Assembly: GCA_947652605.1 (NCBI GenBank) | Contig: OX393577.1 | Location: 58,924,108 to 58,988,107, forward strand | Reading direction: 5' to 3' | From: Elmis aenea | Lineage: Eukaryota > Arthropoda > Insecta > Coleoptera > Elmidae | DNA length: 64,000 bases | Shown here: piece by piece, positions 45,725 to 55,700 of the stretch | How positions within the stretch are numbered: the stretch's first letter is position 1 | How the letters are laid out: each line of letters begins with the position of its first letter | Notes under the pieces: model-generated | The model's input: only the letters and a program-made list of their open reading frames with translations | What the model was told of the DNA's origin: nothing | The model's database searches: none | Program-made: the position numbers and the translations under genes

Positions 45725-46745
45725 ATTATATTATCCAGTAACCTCTTCTACCAGCGGTGTCGAGGTGATGATTTTTTTCCAAACATTCCTATCTTTTGAT
45801 AAATAATACGCTTTTTTTTTATTGGTCTTAAATTTTAAGGTGTTATTTGCGCAATGTGGCCCAAATGCAAAATATTGATAGGTTATCTCGATGGCCACAA
45901 TATGTAGTTTTTTTAGGCTCACTAATTTGTTTGTTTGCTACCACTTTCTATCAAATTATATTGTAGCAGTCTTCTTCCATCATATTTCTGCTTTTTATTG
46001 CTTTCTGGCTGTCGTCTTTCTAGTTTCTTCGTGTCTTCTTTTTCCTTTCCGGGTGGAACCATTTTAATATCTTTCTTGGTCACCCAGTTCCTCTATTCTC
46101 TTTACGTAGCCAAACCATATTAATTGCCGATCCTGTGCTTCGTCCTGAATTTATATTTCCATGATTGCCTCGATAGTTTCATTACGAATTCTATCTATTC
46201 CAGTGTTTTGGCAGCTTGCGTCTTTAAAAGCCCATCTCTGTCGATAGCAGCTTGTTTCTACGTCTCCTATTTGTGAGTACGTTCCATGCTTCTGCTCCGA
46301 ATATGATGACACTTTGGATAACAGATAAATAAATCCTCCTCCTTGTATTTTTGCTTTTCTGTCCCACAAGATTGAATTGATATCTTATAATACTTTTGCC
46401 TTTATTTTTATCCTTGCTTATCTCCTTATCGCTATTAACATGTTTATTTAAAATTACTTAAATATTTGGTTCTGTCAGTTCTGTTAATGTGACCACTTTC
46501 TAAAGGCAGGTGCTCAACTTCTACATTTCCAACTACTAGCAACTCACATTTCTTTTGACTTAAAATTAACCCTGCTAGTTCGTACGTTTCTTTGAGTTTT
46601 CTTATCATGTAGCTCCAATCATCTACATCTTTCGCAATCACAATCTGATTACCTGCGAAATATAGAGGATATAGCATTATAGCATGTCTTTTTCCTTCTT
46701 TAATCCCATCATTTACACTTATTTTGCCAACCTTGTAGATGTTTG
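45725..46745 (-). pseudogene. LINE reverse-transcriptase remnant with altered FADD box
   Basis: The minus strand encodes LYFAGNQIVIAKDVDDW, then MIRKLKETYELAGLILS, QKKCELLVVGNVEVEHLPLE and TDRTKYL. These are RT motif C and the motif D/E region. In motif C the usual F-A-D-D is replaced by F-A-G-N, removing both catalytic aspartates. Further pieces (SCYRQRWAFKDASCQN, RIRNETIEAIMEI, WFGYVKRI) mark the C-terminal domain in other frames. It is inactive. Confidence 0.75.
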
Positions 46746-47605
46746 TCTATATATATATTAAAAATAAAGTAAGAGAAAGGCAGCCGTAGGCCTTTGGTGA
46801 CGTCAAATTGGAGATAAACATTTCCAGATATTTTAATTTGTTTTGATAAAATTATTTTGGGAAAAACTTTAAAGTTTTGCTGCCTGGTTAAAGCTCTTTA
46901 CTGGTGGAAATTTATCCGTGGGCCGGTTTTTGCTAATCCCTATTTAAATAATTTTTAAGACTTTGTGAGACATATTTGAGGGCTCTCTAAGCAAAATATT
47001 ATATCGGAAGCATCCGGTTTGAACATGTTACTTAAAGTAGGTGTAACGGTTTTGATTTAAAGTAATTAGCGGCAGGTAATCTTAAGCAGTCTTATCATTT
47101 GTTAAATAATGATGAGTATGCAGGGCGATTCAGTTTCTAGACAGATAGTTGGTATCTCAATTATTCTTAGATCTCCAAGTAGGTAATTGTTTAATAAAAT
47201 GTAAGTAAATCAGCAAAAAAAGTAATGGGTAAAATTCTACACCTTTAAATATTTGACTGTTCCAAAACAAAATCTCATTAATTGTGAGACATGTCTTCTT
47301 CATTATGGGTAACGATTAAAATATGTTTCACTTCCAGCTTCAGAATTAACATTACTTTGAATAAAACATTCTAACATATCATACTTTTCGTAATATTCGT
47401 AAGCCATTTCGTGTTTTTTAGGTACAAAAATATAAACAATCAACAATTAAACTTGTTTATTTATGTCAAACTATCGTTTAAACAACAGAATGTCAATTTC
47501 TTTTACCAGTAATATCCTTAATGACAAACCTACTACTAAAAGCAAAATAAAATATGAAAAATTACTTAATTTTTGCTATAATGCCAGGAAAATTAATAAA
47601 TCGAC
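46746..47605. other. intronic DNA with one degenerate foldback end
   Basis: ATGCAGGGCGATTCAGTTTC at 47126 followed by GGTATCTCAATTATTC resembles the tip and subterminal block of the foldback group, but no partner arm was found. The rest is unassigned. Confidence 0.35.
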
Positions 47606-47615
47606 CACATGATAT
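47606..47615. repeat. target-site duplication, 3' side of the LINE
   Basis: CACATGATAT here is repeated exactly at 51895-51904 on the other side of the LINE. Confidence 0.75.
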
Positions 47616-47715
47616 CATCATCATCATCATCATTGAGCCGTACAATCCTAGGGATTATGGCTAACGCCGAGGCGTTGTTGTAGATCCATTTGTTGAGGTG
47701 GATCAGTCCTCTCCT

Positions 47716-49335
47716 CTAATTTTCAGTCTCATTGGTTCTGGCTGCCTCCGTTATTTTCCTCCACTCCTTCCTGTCCCTGCATTTAGATTTCCAATCCCTT
47801 ACTCCCAGTGCCTTTGCATCTTCCTCCAGGGCGTCTTTCCATCTTTTCCTTGGTCTACCCTTGTTTCTAGGCCAAATAGGAATCCATTCTGTTACCCTCC
47901 TAATCATTGCGGTTGGTTTCCTTCGCATGATGTGTCCTGCCCAACGTAGTCGCTGTACTTTGATGTGTCGAGTGATGTTTTCTCCTCCGAGTTCCTCCTC
48001 TATTTCTTTGTTCCTTCTCAGTCTTACTTCTCCATCTCTTGTTACCTTAGGACCTAGTATTGCTCTCATTATTTTCCTCTCCACTATTTTTAATTCTTCC
48101 TCCTCTTTCTTATTTATTGCTACTGTTTCCATGGCATATGTTATGACGGGTCTTATCAGGGTTTTGTATATTTTTATTTTGGTTGTTTTGCTTATTGTTT
48201 TGCTCTTTAGTAGGGTTTTGTTTCTGCCGTATGCTTGATTTCCCTTCAGGATTCTCTCCTTCGCTCTGTTCTTTTCAGCTTGTCCCACTGTCACGCCCAA
48301 GTAGTTGAAAGTATTAACTTCCTCGAAGGTGTATTCTTTTGTTTGTAGATCGTTCTGTAAGTGCATATTTTCTTTTCCTATCTTCATATATTTTGTTTTT
48401 TCTTCATTTATTTCCAGACCCAGTTTTTTTGCTTCTTTGTCTAGTTGATCTATCGCTCTTATTAGGTCTTTTCTTCTATTCCCTATAATTGCTATATCGT
48501 CAGCATAAGCCACTATCTGAATTTGGTTGACCATGATGTTTTTCCCATCTAGCTTCGCTTTTCGTAGTGCACCTTCTAGTATTAAATTAAATATGGTGGG
48601 GGATAGTGAGTCTCCTTGTTTTACGCCTTTGTTTACTTTGAAGGGTTCTGTTGTTATTCCTTGGAATCTCACTTTTGCTGTTGTGTTGTTGAGGGTCATT
48701 TCTAACAGTGTTATTAGTTTCCCCGGTATTCCCAATAGTTCCAATTCTCTTAGCGATTCTTTTCTTTTAACTGAGTCGAAGGCAGTTTTAAAATCTATAA
48801 AAGCTACGTGTATCTCTTTATTATGTTCCCACATTTTTTGGAGTATTTGGTCTAAAGTGTGTATAGCATCTATGGTGGATCGACCAGGTCTAAAGCCATT
48901 TTGGTAGTCTCCTAGTATTTTCTCAGCGTGTGTCTTTAATCTCTTATTTATCAACTTCGCTAAGATTTTGTAGGTGGTATTTAGCAAAGCTATGGGTCTA
49001 TAGTTTTTACAATTCTCCTTTCCCCCTTTTTTGTGCAGTGGTATGATTATACTAGTATTCCAGTCCTTTGGCATCTTGTTTTGCGTCCATATTTGCCTAA
49101 TTAAGTAGCATACTTGAGTATGTAGTTGCTGTCCTCCATATTTTATCAGTTCTGCCTCTATCTCGTCCTCTCCCGGAGCTTTGCCATTTTTTAGCTTTCT
49201 TATTTCTTTTTGTATTTCATCTTCTTCGGGGCACTCTTCTCCTTCTTCTTGTTCCGATTTATTTTCTTCATTTCGTATTTCACGCTCTTTCGCATATAGC
49301 ATTTCTCTGTAATATTGCTTCCATATGTCTCCCAT
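47716..49335 (-). pseudogene. LINE ORF2, reverse transcriptase and C-terminal domain
   Basis: The 539-residue frame has the RT palm motifs. NYRPIALLNTTYKILAK and QNGFRPGRSTIDAI come first, then FIDFKTAFDSV (motif A, near residue 180). GVKQGDSLSPTIFNLILEGA is motif B, and YADDIAII is motif C (near 276) with both catalytic aspartates intact. The C-terminal half contains RWAGHIMRR and KGRPRKRWKDALEEDAKALG. The protein would copy LINE RNA at a nicked target. It is detached from its endonuclease by a frameshift near 49340-49360 at an A-rich run, so the polyprotein is interrupted although the polymerase looks intact. Confidence 0.85.
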
Positions 49336-49352
49336 TTTTTGTGGGTCGTTCT

Positions 49353-50144
49353 CTATTTACCGGTTTTATTTTTTATTCCTCTGATTTTAGTTATTTTACT
49401 GTTGTACTGAATTCTTATTTTTTTGTAGAAATGTTTCAGGTTGGGGTTTCTACCTTCTTGTTCTATTTCTTCTAGCATCGTGTTTATCCAGTCGTTTTTT
49501 CTCTTTTTATACACTGCATTTGCTAGATTTCTTTTTATTTGGTAGTCGGTTCTATCTTGTTCTGCATTGCTTGTAATCCATTTAGTTCTTGCAAGATTTT
49601 TTTGTTTTCTGGCTTCTTCACATTCCTGATTAAACCATTCTTTATTTTGTCGATTTGACGCAGCTCTTCCTAGTGTTTCTTTTGCTGCCTTTGTCGTATT
49701 TTCCTTTATTTCTTTCCATATTGCGTCTATATTTGTTGTTTGGCTCTGCGTATTTTTTGAATTAATTTCTTCCAGCTTTTCTCGTACTTCTTCTTTTTGT
49801 AGGGTCTCTACATCCCATCTTTTGTTGTGTTTGTTCGTGTTGTGCCTCCTTTGTAATTCTACATTTCCTATCGTAGCTACAACCATATAGTGGTCTGTTT
49901 CAGCCTGTGCTCCTCTGTATGTTCTTGTGTCTGTTATTTTTTTGCCGATTCCTTTTGTAGCCATTACGTGGTCGATTTGATTTTCAATGACTCCTGTTGG
50001 GTGTCTCCATGTTACTTTATGCTTTCTGGGGTGTTCGAATTTTGTTGACTGCAGAGTCATATTTAGCGATCCTGCTAATTGTGATAGTCTGTGTCCGTTA
50101 TCGTTAGTTTCACTATGTATTATTCCCTTTCCAGTTCCCGTCAC
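49353..50144 (-). pseudogene. LINE ORF2, C-terminal part of the endonuclease and linker
   Basis: The 263-residue frame continues the apurinic/apyrimidinic-type endonuclease. It has NQIDHVMAT and ETDHYMVVATI, the D-x and D-H catalytic residues near the end of the fold. A charged linker follows (KEWFNQECEEARKQKNLART), as is usual before the RT. It is separated from the upstream endonuclease half by a shift near 50150-50165 and from the RT by one near 49340-49360. Confidence 0.8.
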
Positions 50145-50167
50145 TTCACTTAGGTACGTCTCTTTTC

Positions 50168-50746
50168 CTATTTGGGCATCGCATCTCCCATTATTATCAC
50201 TTCGTCCTTTTTTGGCAGATCTTCACATATTTTGTTTAATTTTTCATAGAAGTTGTCTTTTTCAGTTTGTTCTGCGACTTCTGTAGGTGCGTATATGTTA
50301 ACGACTGATATATACTTGGTCTTAAGCTTTAGGCGAAGCAGTGCAATTCTCCCATTCACTGGTGTGAACTCTATTATATTATTTGCTAACTTCTTCCCTA
50401 TAAAGTATCCAACACCATTTCTTCCTCTTTTTTCTTCTCCACTGTAGAGGAAAGTATATTTATCTTTTCTTATCTCGCCCGCTCTTTCCCATCTTGTTTC
50501 TTGTACAGCCGCTACGTCTATATTATATTTTTCTAATTCTCTCGCAATTTCTTCCATTTTACCTATTCGCAACATGGTTTTAACATTCCATGTTGCAATC
50601 TTTATTTGTTCGTATTTACTTATGTCATCATCTGTTTGCCTTGTTCTTCTTTTATCCTTAAACATTTTTTTCCCCTCCCCTATTTTCATAGATTGTTTAT
50701 TTGCTTCTTTTGCATTGATAATTTTCATAGCTTGGTTCGTCATCAT
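50168..50746 (-). pseudogene. LINE ORF2, N-terminal part of the endonuclease
   Basis: The 192-residue frame contains IATWNVKTML (catalytic Asn), AAVQETRWE (catalytic Glu) and NIYAPTE. It breaks off at VIIMGDA, inside the G-D-x-N-A motif where the next catalytic Asp/Asn pair should be. A one-base loss there shifts the frame. The enzyme would nick target DNA for reverse transcription. It begins 23 bases after the ORF1 stop. Confidence 0.85.
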
Positions 50747-50769
50747 ATTTTCGAAACCTGTTATATTAA

Positions 50770-51588
50770 TTAGTTTTTTGCCTGTGCCTCTTCTAAATTC
50801 TCCCTCTCCTTATTCCACCTCCATTCCACCCCGTTTATTATTAATTTTTTGAAACCAATTTTTACTACTTTTCCTTTATTTCTTTCCTCAACAGCAGTTT
50901 TTCGTATGCTTTTCTGCATTTCCCTTTCTATTTTTGTATTATCATTATTAATGAAAATTCTCTCACCTGTAAGATTTCTTAGCTTTGCCTTGTTCATCAT
51001 AATTTTACTTTTCTCATGTTCATTTTCCAATTCCATTAAGCATGTGCTGGGTCCTAGTTTCCGTACCGCTTGGATCAGTACTTCAGTTTTCAAATTGTCT
51101 CGTATAAACTTCCCCATTTCTTTCTTTAATTCCACCGGGTCACTGATATTCATCTTCAATCCACTTACTACCACATTTTTTGCTCTCTTTTCCCTCTCCA
51201 GGAATTCTACATTATATTTTACTTCTCTCAGTTCTGCTATTATTTTACTGTTTTCTTTATTTAGGATTCTACTATCTTCTTTTAACATATTATTCTCCAC
51301 CTCTAGTTTTTTAAATTCTTCTTTAGTTTCCCTTTGTTCGGCTCTTAGTTCTTTTATTTCGCGTTTTAATATTCTCATATCATCGCTGTTTCTCTGTTGT
51401 TCTTCTTTTATTACTTTCACGTCTGCTGCCAAGTCTTTCATCATTTTCATCATTTGTCCCAACATATCTTCGCTAGAACCTTCTCCTTTTTTTGGTGATC
51501 TATGTGTCTTTTTGGATTTTTGGAAGTGTTCCTCTCCTTCTTCCCTCTTCCTCTTTCCTTCATCTGTTGTGTATCCATCAGAATTCAT
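50770..51588 (-). CDS. LINE ORF1 (coiled-coil RNA-binding protein)
   Basis: The 272-residue frame is intact. A basic N-terminus (KRKREEGEEHFQKSKKTHR) is followed by a long heptad-rich coiled coil (about residues 45-135: DDMRILKREIKELRAEQRE and onward). An RRM-like segment starts at KNVVVSGLK, and a C-terminal domain has ERIFINNDNTKIEREMQ and GKVVKIGFKKLIINGVEWRW. This order is that of L1-type ORF1 proteins, which trimerise and chaperone LINE RNA. The plus-strand frame of 313 residues over the same interval is its antisense shadow. Confidence 0.8.
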   Translation of the reverse strand: MNSDGYTTDEGKRKREEGEEHFQKSKKTHRSPKKGEGSSEDMLGQMMKMMKDLAADVKVIKEEQQRNSDDMRILKREIKELRAEQRETKEEFKKLEVENNMLKEDSRILNKENSKIIAELREVKYNVEFLEREKRAKNVVVSGLKMNISDPVELKKEMGKFIRDNLKTEVLIQAVRKLGPSTCLMELENEHEKSKIMMNKAKLRNLTGERIFINNDNTKIEREMQKSIRKTAVEERNKGKVVKIGFKKLIINGVEWRWNKERENLEEAQAKN

Positions 51589-51894
51589 TTTGTTTGTTTT
51601 ACCTCAATACTCTCCTAGGCCGACCCTGTCTTTCCTTTCCAGTCACCTTGCAAGTCTCGCTATTATCTCCAATCGAGTAAAAAACCCGTCAGGGGTCAGA
51701 AACTTAATCTTTGTCGGTGCACCTTATTTATCTTCAACAATTTATTTATTTATCTTAACACGCGTTATTAACCTTTTACACAGCACTTAAACGTGTACTT
51801 ATCAATTATTTGCTCGTAACCTCCCAGATAATTGGGTTTGATTACGGAGCCCAAATTTCCACACACTGTTAAACTGATTTCACAATCACCACAT

Positions 51895-51904
51895 CACATG
51901 ATAT
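51895..51904. repeat. target-site duplication, 5' side of the LINE
   Basis: CACATGATAT matches 47606-47615. Its last T is also the first base of the TACAGGGTG tip of the 51904 foldback. Confidence 0.75.
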
Positions 51905-52531
51905 ACAGGGTGTGTTTAAATTGGCGGAAGCGCTACACGTGACGATGTTCTTCGTAAAATTCTAACTCGAAAATCTTGATACCAAAATGTTGTACCATGC
52001 TTCCTATGGCATCAGGAACCATTTAAAGAAAAAAAAATTGGCAACATTGCATACATTGATTTGCGTTTGGACATTTTTTTATCAGCAGTTTTTACTTAGG
52101 TATTTACAATTTTTGTTCGAACTGAAAGCCTTCAGTTCGTAAACATAGCTGCAAATTTTTTGGTATCGTCTAACACAAACTAGAAATAATTACGAGAAAA
52201 ACAGAGATGACAGCTAATAACAATGTTGCCATATGTATTATTTTCATTCAAATCAGTGATTTACATGTTTTCAACACGAATTTTTGAAAGGAAGAACACA
52301 ATATCTAGGAAAAAATACTATTCGAAATTTTTTTTTATTCCAAATTGCAGCTTTTTCATTTGCAAGTATTAAATAATAACGCTTATTAAAGGACTGAATG
52401 TCAAAACTTTGAGGACCTCTTGCAGACACAGCAAGCATGTTACAATATTTTCGTATTAAGAATTTCGACTTAGAATTTTACGAAGAACATCGCCACGTGT
52501 AGCGCTTCCGCCAATTTTTACACACCCTGTA
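51904..52531. mobile_element. foldback family S, copy C, reversed (628 bp)
   Basis: Tips TACAGGGTGTGTTTAAATTGG and CCAATTTTTACACACCCTGTA. The core runs in the opposite direction to copies A and B (GCATACATTGATTTGCGTTT precedes AAGCCTTCAGTTCGTAAAC) and the length is the same 628 bp. The LINE inserted directly at its left border, so this copy is older than the LINE. Confidence 0.85.
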
Positions 52532-52908
52532 TTTTATTGGGATGGGAAAAAATCTCTTTCTCGTGATGCCACAGCCAACTATGAGTTCCATTTAAAAAAA
52601 TACAACTTTATGTCACAACTCGAATTTCGATTTTTTTTAAATTGTCTACGCCACTGCATTCTTATCAAAAAAGTGCCTGCAGAACGTCAAAATTATTTTT
52701 GTTTATTTTTATAAACGAGCGAGATATAGTCATAAAACGAAAAGTCGAGTTATCGGCGATAACTCGAAAACAAAAGACGATAACCAATTTTAGTTTTCAC
52801 CATTAACCTTTTCTCGAAATAAGAAATCGAGGATGCGCGGTCCGTTTTTTGATACCTCTTATAGTTACCGAGATTCCTTATGAAAACATCGAAATTTGCC
52901 CACCCTGT
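52532..52908 (-). mobile_element. right half of a family G foldback
   Basis: The blocks CACAGCCAACTATGAG (52570), TTATGTCACAACT (52610), AGTTACCGAGATTCC (52863) and AATTTGCCCACCCTGTA (to 52908) follow the order of the right arm of the 20958-22108 element. The left arm is not found. Copy C was probably inserted into it. Confidence 0.6.
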
Positions 52909-53978
52909 ACAGTTTATGCCAGATTTACATGCGAATAGTAGCTTAAGCAAGTTACTAATCAAGTTGCAAAACTTTTATAAATTTTTGTTTAGTGAGTGTC
53001 TGCACAAGTAAAATTGTTTAGTAGTTGACAGAAAATGAAATATCGTCCTCGAGTAAAGAGAAAAGATTGAATAGAAATCTTTTCTCTCAATAAGTCATTA
53101 AATTGTTTATTTGCATAAGTACTAAACGAAACTGTTCACACGTTGCAAGTAGCTAAATTTACTTGGTTTAGTAACTTGCTTTAGCTACTATACTCATGTA
53201 AATTCGGATTAAATAGTCATTTAACGAATTGGTCGTAGAAAAAGTTACTTAGTGACTCTTAAGAATAGGCGAGATCCTAATAAAGTGACCTGAAACTGAA
53301 TATCTCTGTAAACGACAAAGACTTAATGCTATATGTGTGTATAACAGTCGTTGTAAAGTGTAGAAAGACAATGCACTTCCACCTACCTACTTTCCACTTA
53401 TCGAATAATAACGCGAGTTAAGCACGTCTAACGTAGGAGTGCATTAAATAAACTGGGTTCATAGCATTGTTTTTGCTGAACTATCTTAACGAATGTTGTG
53501 GAGCTTGTACACTTTAAATGAATGCAATCTATTATACTATGTCGGACGGCAATTCCTCCTTTGGCCCGCACTACATTTACTTCAATTGAAAGTGCAATTG
53601 TTCAGAGGTTTCCAAACTGTTTATATACCTAATCCCAAAGCTTTTGGTTAGCAATAATTCTTGGCGTTTGATAGAGCTTTTATTTCTAATTGTTAGTATT
53701 CACATAATTGGAACAAAAAACTTGGCGATTTTTTTATAACGGAAGATCTCTTCCAAACAGAGCTAAGTGTTGTTTTTCATATGCTTTTTACTCGGTTTAG
53801 GTTTGGTTAAGTTAAAGATATAAAAAAATAATCGTAGTTAACTTGATGGACGCAAAAATTAAATTTTTCATATTGTGGTTTATTTTAGTTAAAATGAATA
53901 CAAAATTTCATGCACTGTGATAGCTGTACATGTCCAATAAACAGATTATCAGTTTTTTTTTATAGCAAGTATACTAAC
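52909..53978. other. intronic DNA, nothing recognised
   Basis: Mixed AT-rich sequence. No coding frame or repeat pairs were found. Confidence 0.3.
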
Positions 53979-55172
53979 AAGGAGGGTCATGATATGTTGT
54001 CGCGAGAATCTGATCAAGGCTGTGTTTAGTGCATCAATAACATCAGAAATAAATGTTATAAACATTTTACGTGCCACTGGCCATTTCCTTCGGAAAATAG
54101 GGGAAAAACTGAAAAGTTAAATAATAAAGGTATTTTTTGCGATCGCGTTGGCCTAGAAACCCTCAGAGATAAAATCGAAATTCTTCTATTTACTAATGCG
54201 CGCATCCTTTGCAAGTAAAATGGTGCAAAGTTTTTGAAAAAATCTTAAACGGTTCCGGAGAAAAACGCGAAAAACGAGGTCCTTGTAAAAACGGTTTTCC
54301 CTATGTTAAACGCCTATGCAAGTCGCATAGATTTATTTATAACAGGTATACCACAACTTCTTAAATCATGGCGCTTTTGCAGGGGTTTCGTTTTTGACGT
54401 TTTTCTCCGGAACCGTTTAAGATATTTTCAAGAACTTTGCACCGTTTTACTTGCAAAGGATACGCGAATTGGTAAATAGAAGAGTTTCGATTGTATCTCT
54501 AACAGTTTCATGGTCAACGCGATCGCAAAAATTACCTTCATTATTCAACTTTTCAGTTTTTCCCTTATTTTTCCGAAGGAAATGGCCAGTGGCACGTATA
54601 ACTCTGCAAACCATTTATTTTTAATCTTTTTGATGCAATAAACACAGCCTTGATCAGATTCTAGCGACAACATATCAGGTTTGTTCCAACAACAGTTTAA
54701 AATCGGTTTTCTGATGAGTTCATGAACCGTTTTATTCGCATGCGTGAACTATGTACTAATAAATGTATTGCCCAGTATTAGCCGTTGTTGGAACGCTTTT
54801 ACGACTGGCCTAACTGTAAATGACATTTGCGTCTATTGGGTTCATACAAATGTACGCATCGCTAGGGTAAACACCTTAAGAGTCTCAGTGGGTTGAAGAC
54901 CGATGCATAGCTAGCTGAGCTCACGTTAGTTATGAACAGCGCAAGCGTCTAAAAATCCTGGGAACAATTCATCTTTCAGTCCATGTACTGTTCTGATCGT
55001 CCGCAAACCGGTACACGAATTGATTTGAGATTTGTTGGAACGGATTACTGACCGTCCGGTAAACTGTCAGAGCTTGTGTTGGAACGCGATATTGATACTG
55101 CGCAAACTCAAACCGTTTACTAAACCGTACAAATGGCTTGTTGGAACAAACCTATCGTGACCCTTCCTAGTA
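53979..55172. mobile_element. palindromic element, family P (copy 2), with an inserted MITE
   Basis: The left end AAGGAGGGTCATGATATGTTG is inverted at 54664-54676 plus 55157-55172 (CGACAACATATC...GTGACCCTTCC). Paired blocks are the same as in copy 1 (GTGCCACTGGCCATTTCC, GCGCATCCTTTGCAAG, GATCGCGTTG). Its right tip is split by the 480-bp MITE at 54677-55156. Confidence 0.8.
54677..55156. mobile_element. 480-bp MITE with AGGTTTGTTCC tips and ATC duplication
   Basis: AGGTTTGTTCCAACAA at the left and TTGTTGGAACAAACCT at the right are a 16-bp inverted repeat. They are flanked by ATC at 54674-54676 and 55157-55159. The uninterrupted site CATATCGTGACC is seen in family P copy 1. A 3-bp duplication fits PIF/Harbinger-like elements. 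The sequence is richer in GC than its surroundings and contains repeated GTTGGAAC motifs (about 54780, 55035, 55078). Confidence 0.75.
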
Positions 55173-55297
55173 GTTAAGAATATGGGCATACATAAATAGC
55201 ATTTATTGTTTCTTTTCAATGACATCATTTATTGTAAAAAAAAATTTCAACACTACAAAAATATTTTATTATTAATAATAATAGTTATTTATGTACC

Positions 55298-55410
55298 AAG
55301 GCAGTAAAGTTCGACTTTTTATCACGAGTGTGGATATTATTTGCCGAGACGAAGTCGAGGCAAATAACCACACGAGTGATAAAAAGGAACTTTCCTGTCG
55401 AGGTGCATAT
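55298..55410. repeat. hairpin with CACGAGTGTGG arms
   Basis: GCAGTAAAGTTCGACTTTTT and ATCACGAGTGTGG at the left pair with CCACACGAGTGAT and AAAAAGGAACTTTCCTGTC at the right. The inner ATTATTTGCC pairs with GGCAAATAA around a loop reading GAGACGAAGTCGA. It is the clearest of the three ACGAGT hairpins in the window. Confidence 0.7.
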
Positions 55411-55414
55411 TAAA

Positions 55415-55700
55415 TTTTTTCTTCAAGCGTCAAAGAAATAGCGAAAATCAAGCAAATACATAAAGTTTTACCTACTTCATCTGTCAGATTCTCATTCTCC
55501 TGTCAAACATGTATCGAACAAAATCACGCCCACTTTTACTAAATTCAACCAATGAGCGTAGCGCGTTTTACGGTTGCTTAGCGACAGTTATAGTACTAGT
55601 GATATAATGAGATATTATTGTACTAATAAAATAATGACGTATTTTTACATGAGGCGTTCAGTAGAATATTATAGACATTATAAGACGCTTGAAGAAAAAA
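55415..55700. mobile_element. short element with 17-bp inverted ends
   Basis: TTTTTTCTTCAAGCGTC (55415-55431) is inverted as GACGCTTGAAGAAAAAA (55684-55700). The interior carries CTTCATCTGTCAGATT and CTCCTGTCAAACATG, which resemble the CTTCAYCTGTCAAATT blocks of family T. It lies directly beside the 55298 hairpin. No target duplication was recognised. Confidence 0.5.

Larger units (their letters stand above)
47616..51894 (-). mobile_element. nearly full-length two-ORF non-LTR retrotransposon (about 4.3 kb)
   Basis: The element runs right to left. A 5' UTR of about 300 bases (51589-51894) precedes ORF1 (51588-50770). ORF2 (50746-47716) is broken into three frames. A short 3' UTR follows with an ATG/TGA microsatellite tail (47616-47633). 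It is bounded by a 10-bp direct repeat CACATGATAT. The structure and ORF1/ORF2 content are of the L1/RTE-like type with apurinic endonuclease. The clade is not assigned firmly. Only two frameshifts separate it from an open ORF2, so it is a young copy. Confidence 0.85.

Noticed and set aside
47732..48238. 168-residue plus-strand frame and other plus frames at 47.7-50.9 kb
   Set aside because: All are antisense shadows of LINE ORF2.
50849..51790. 313-residue plus-strand hydrophobic open frame
   Set aside because: It is antisense to LINE ORF1; Lys/Glu-rich coiled-coil codons read backwards give Ser/Phe/Leu-rich peptide.
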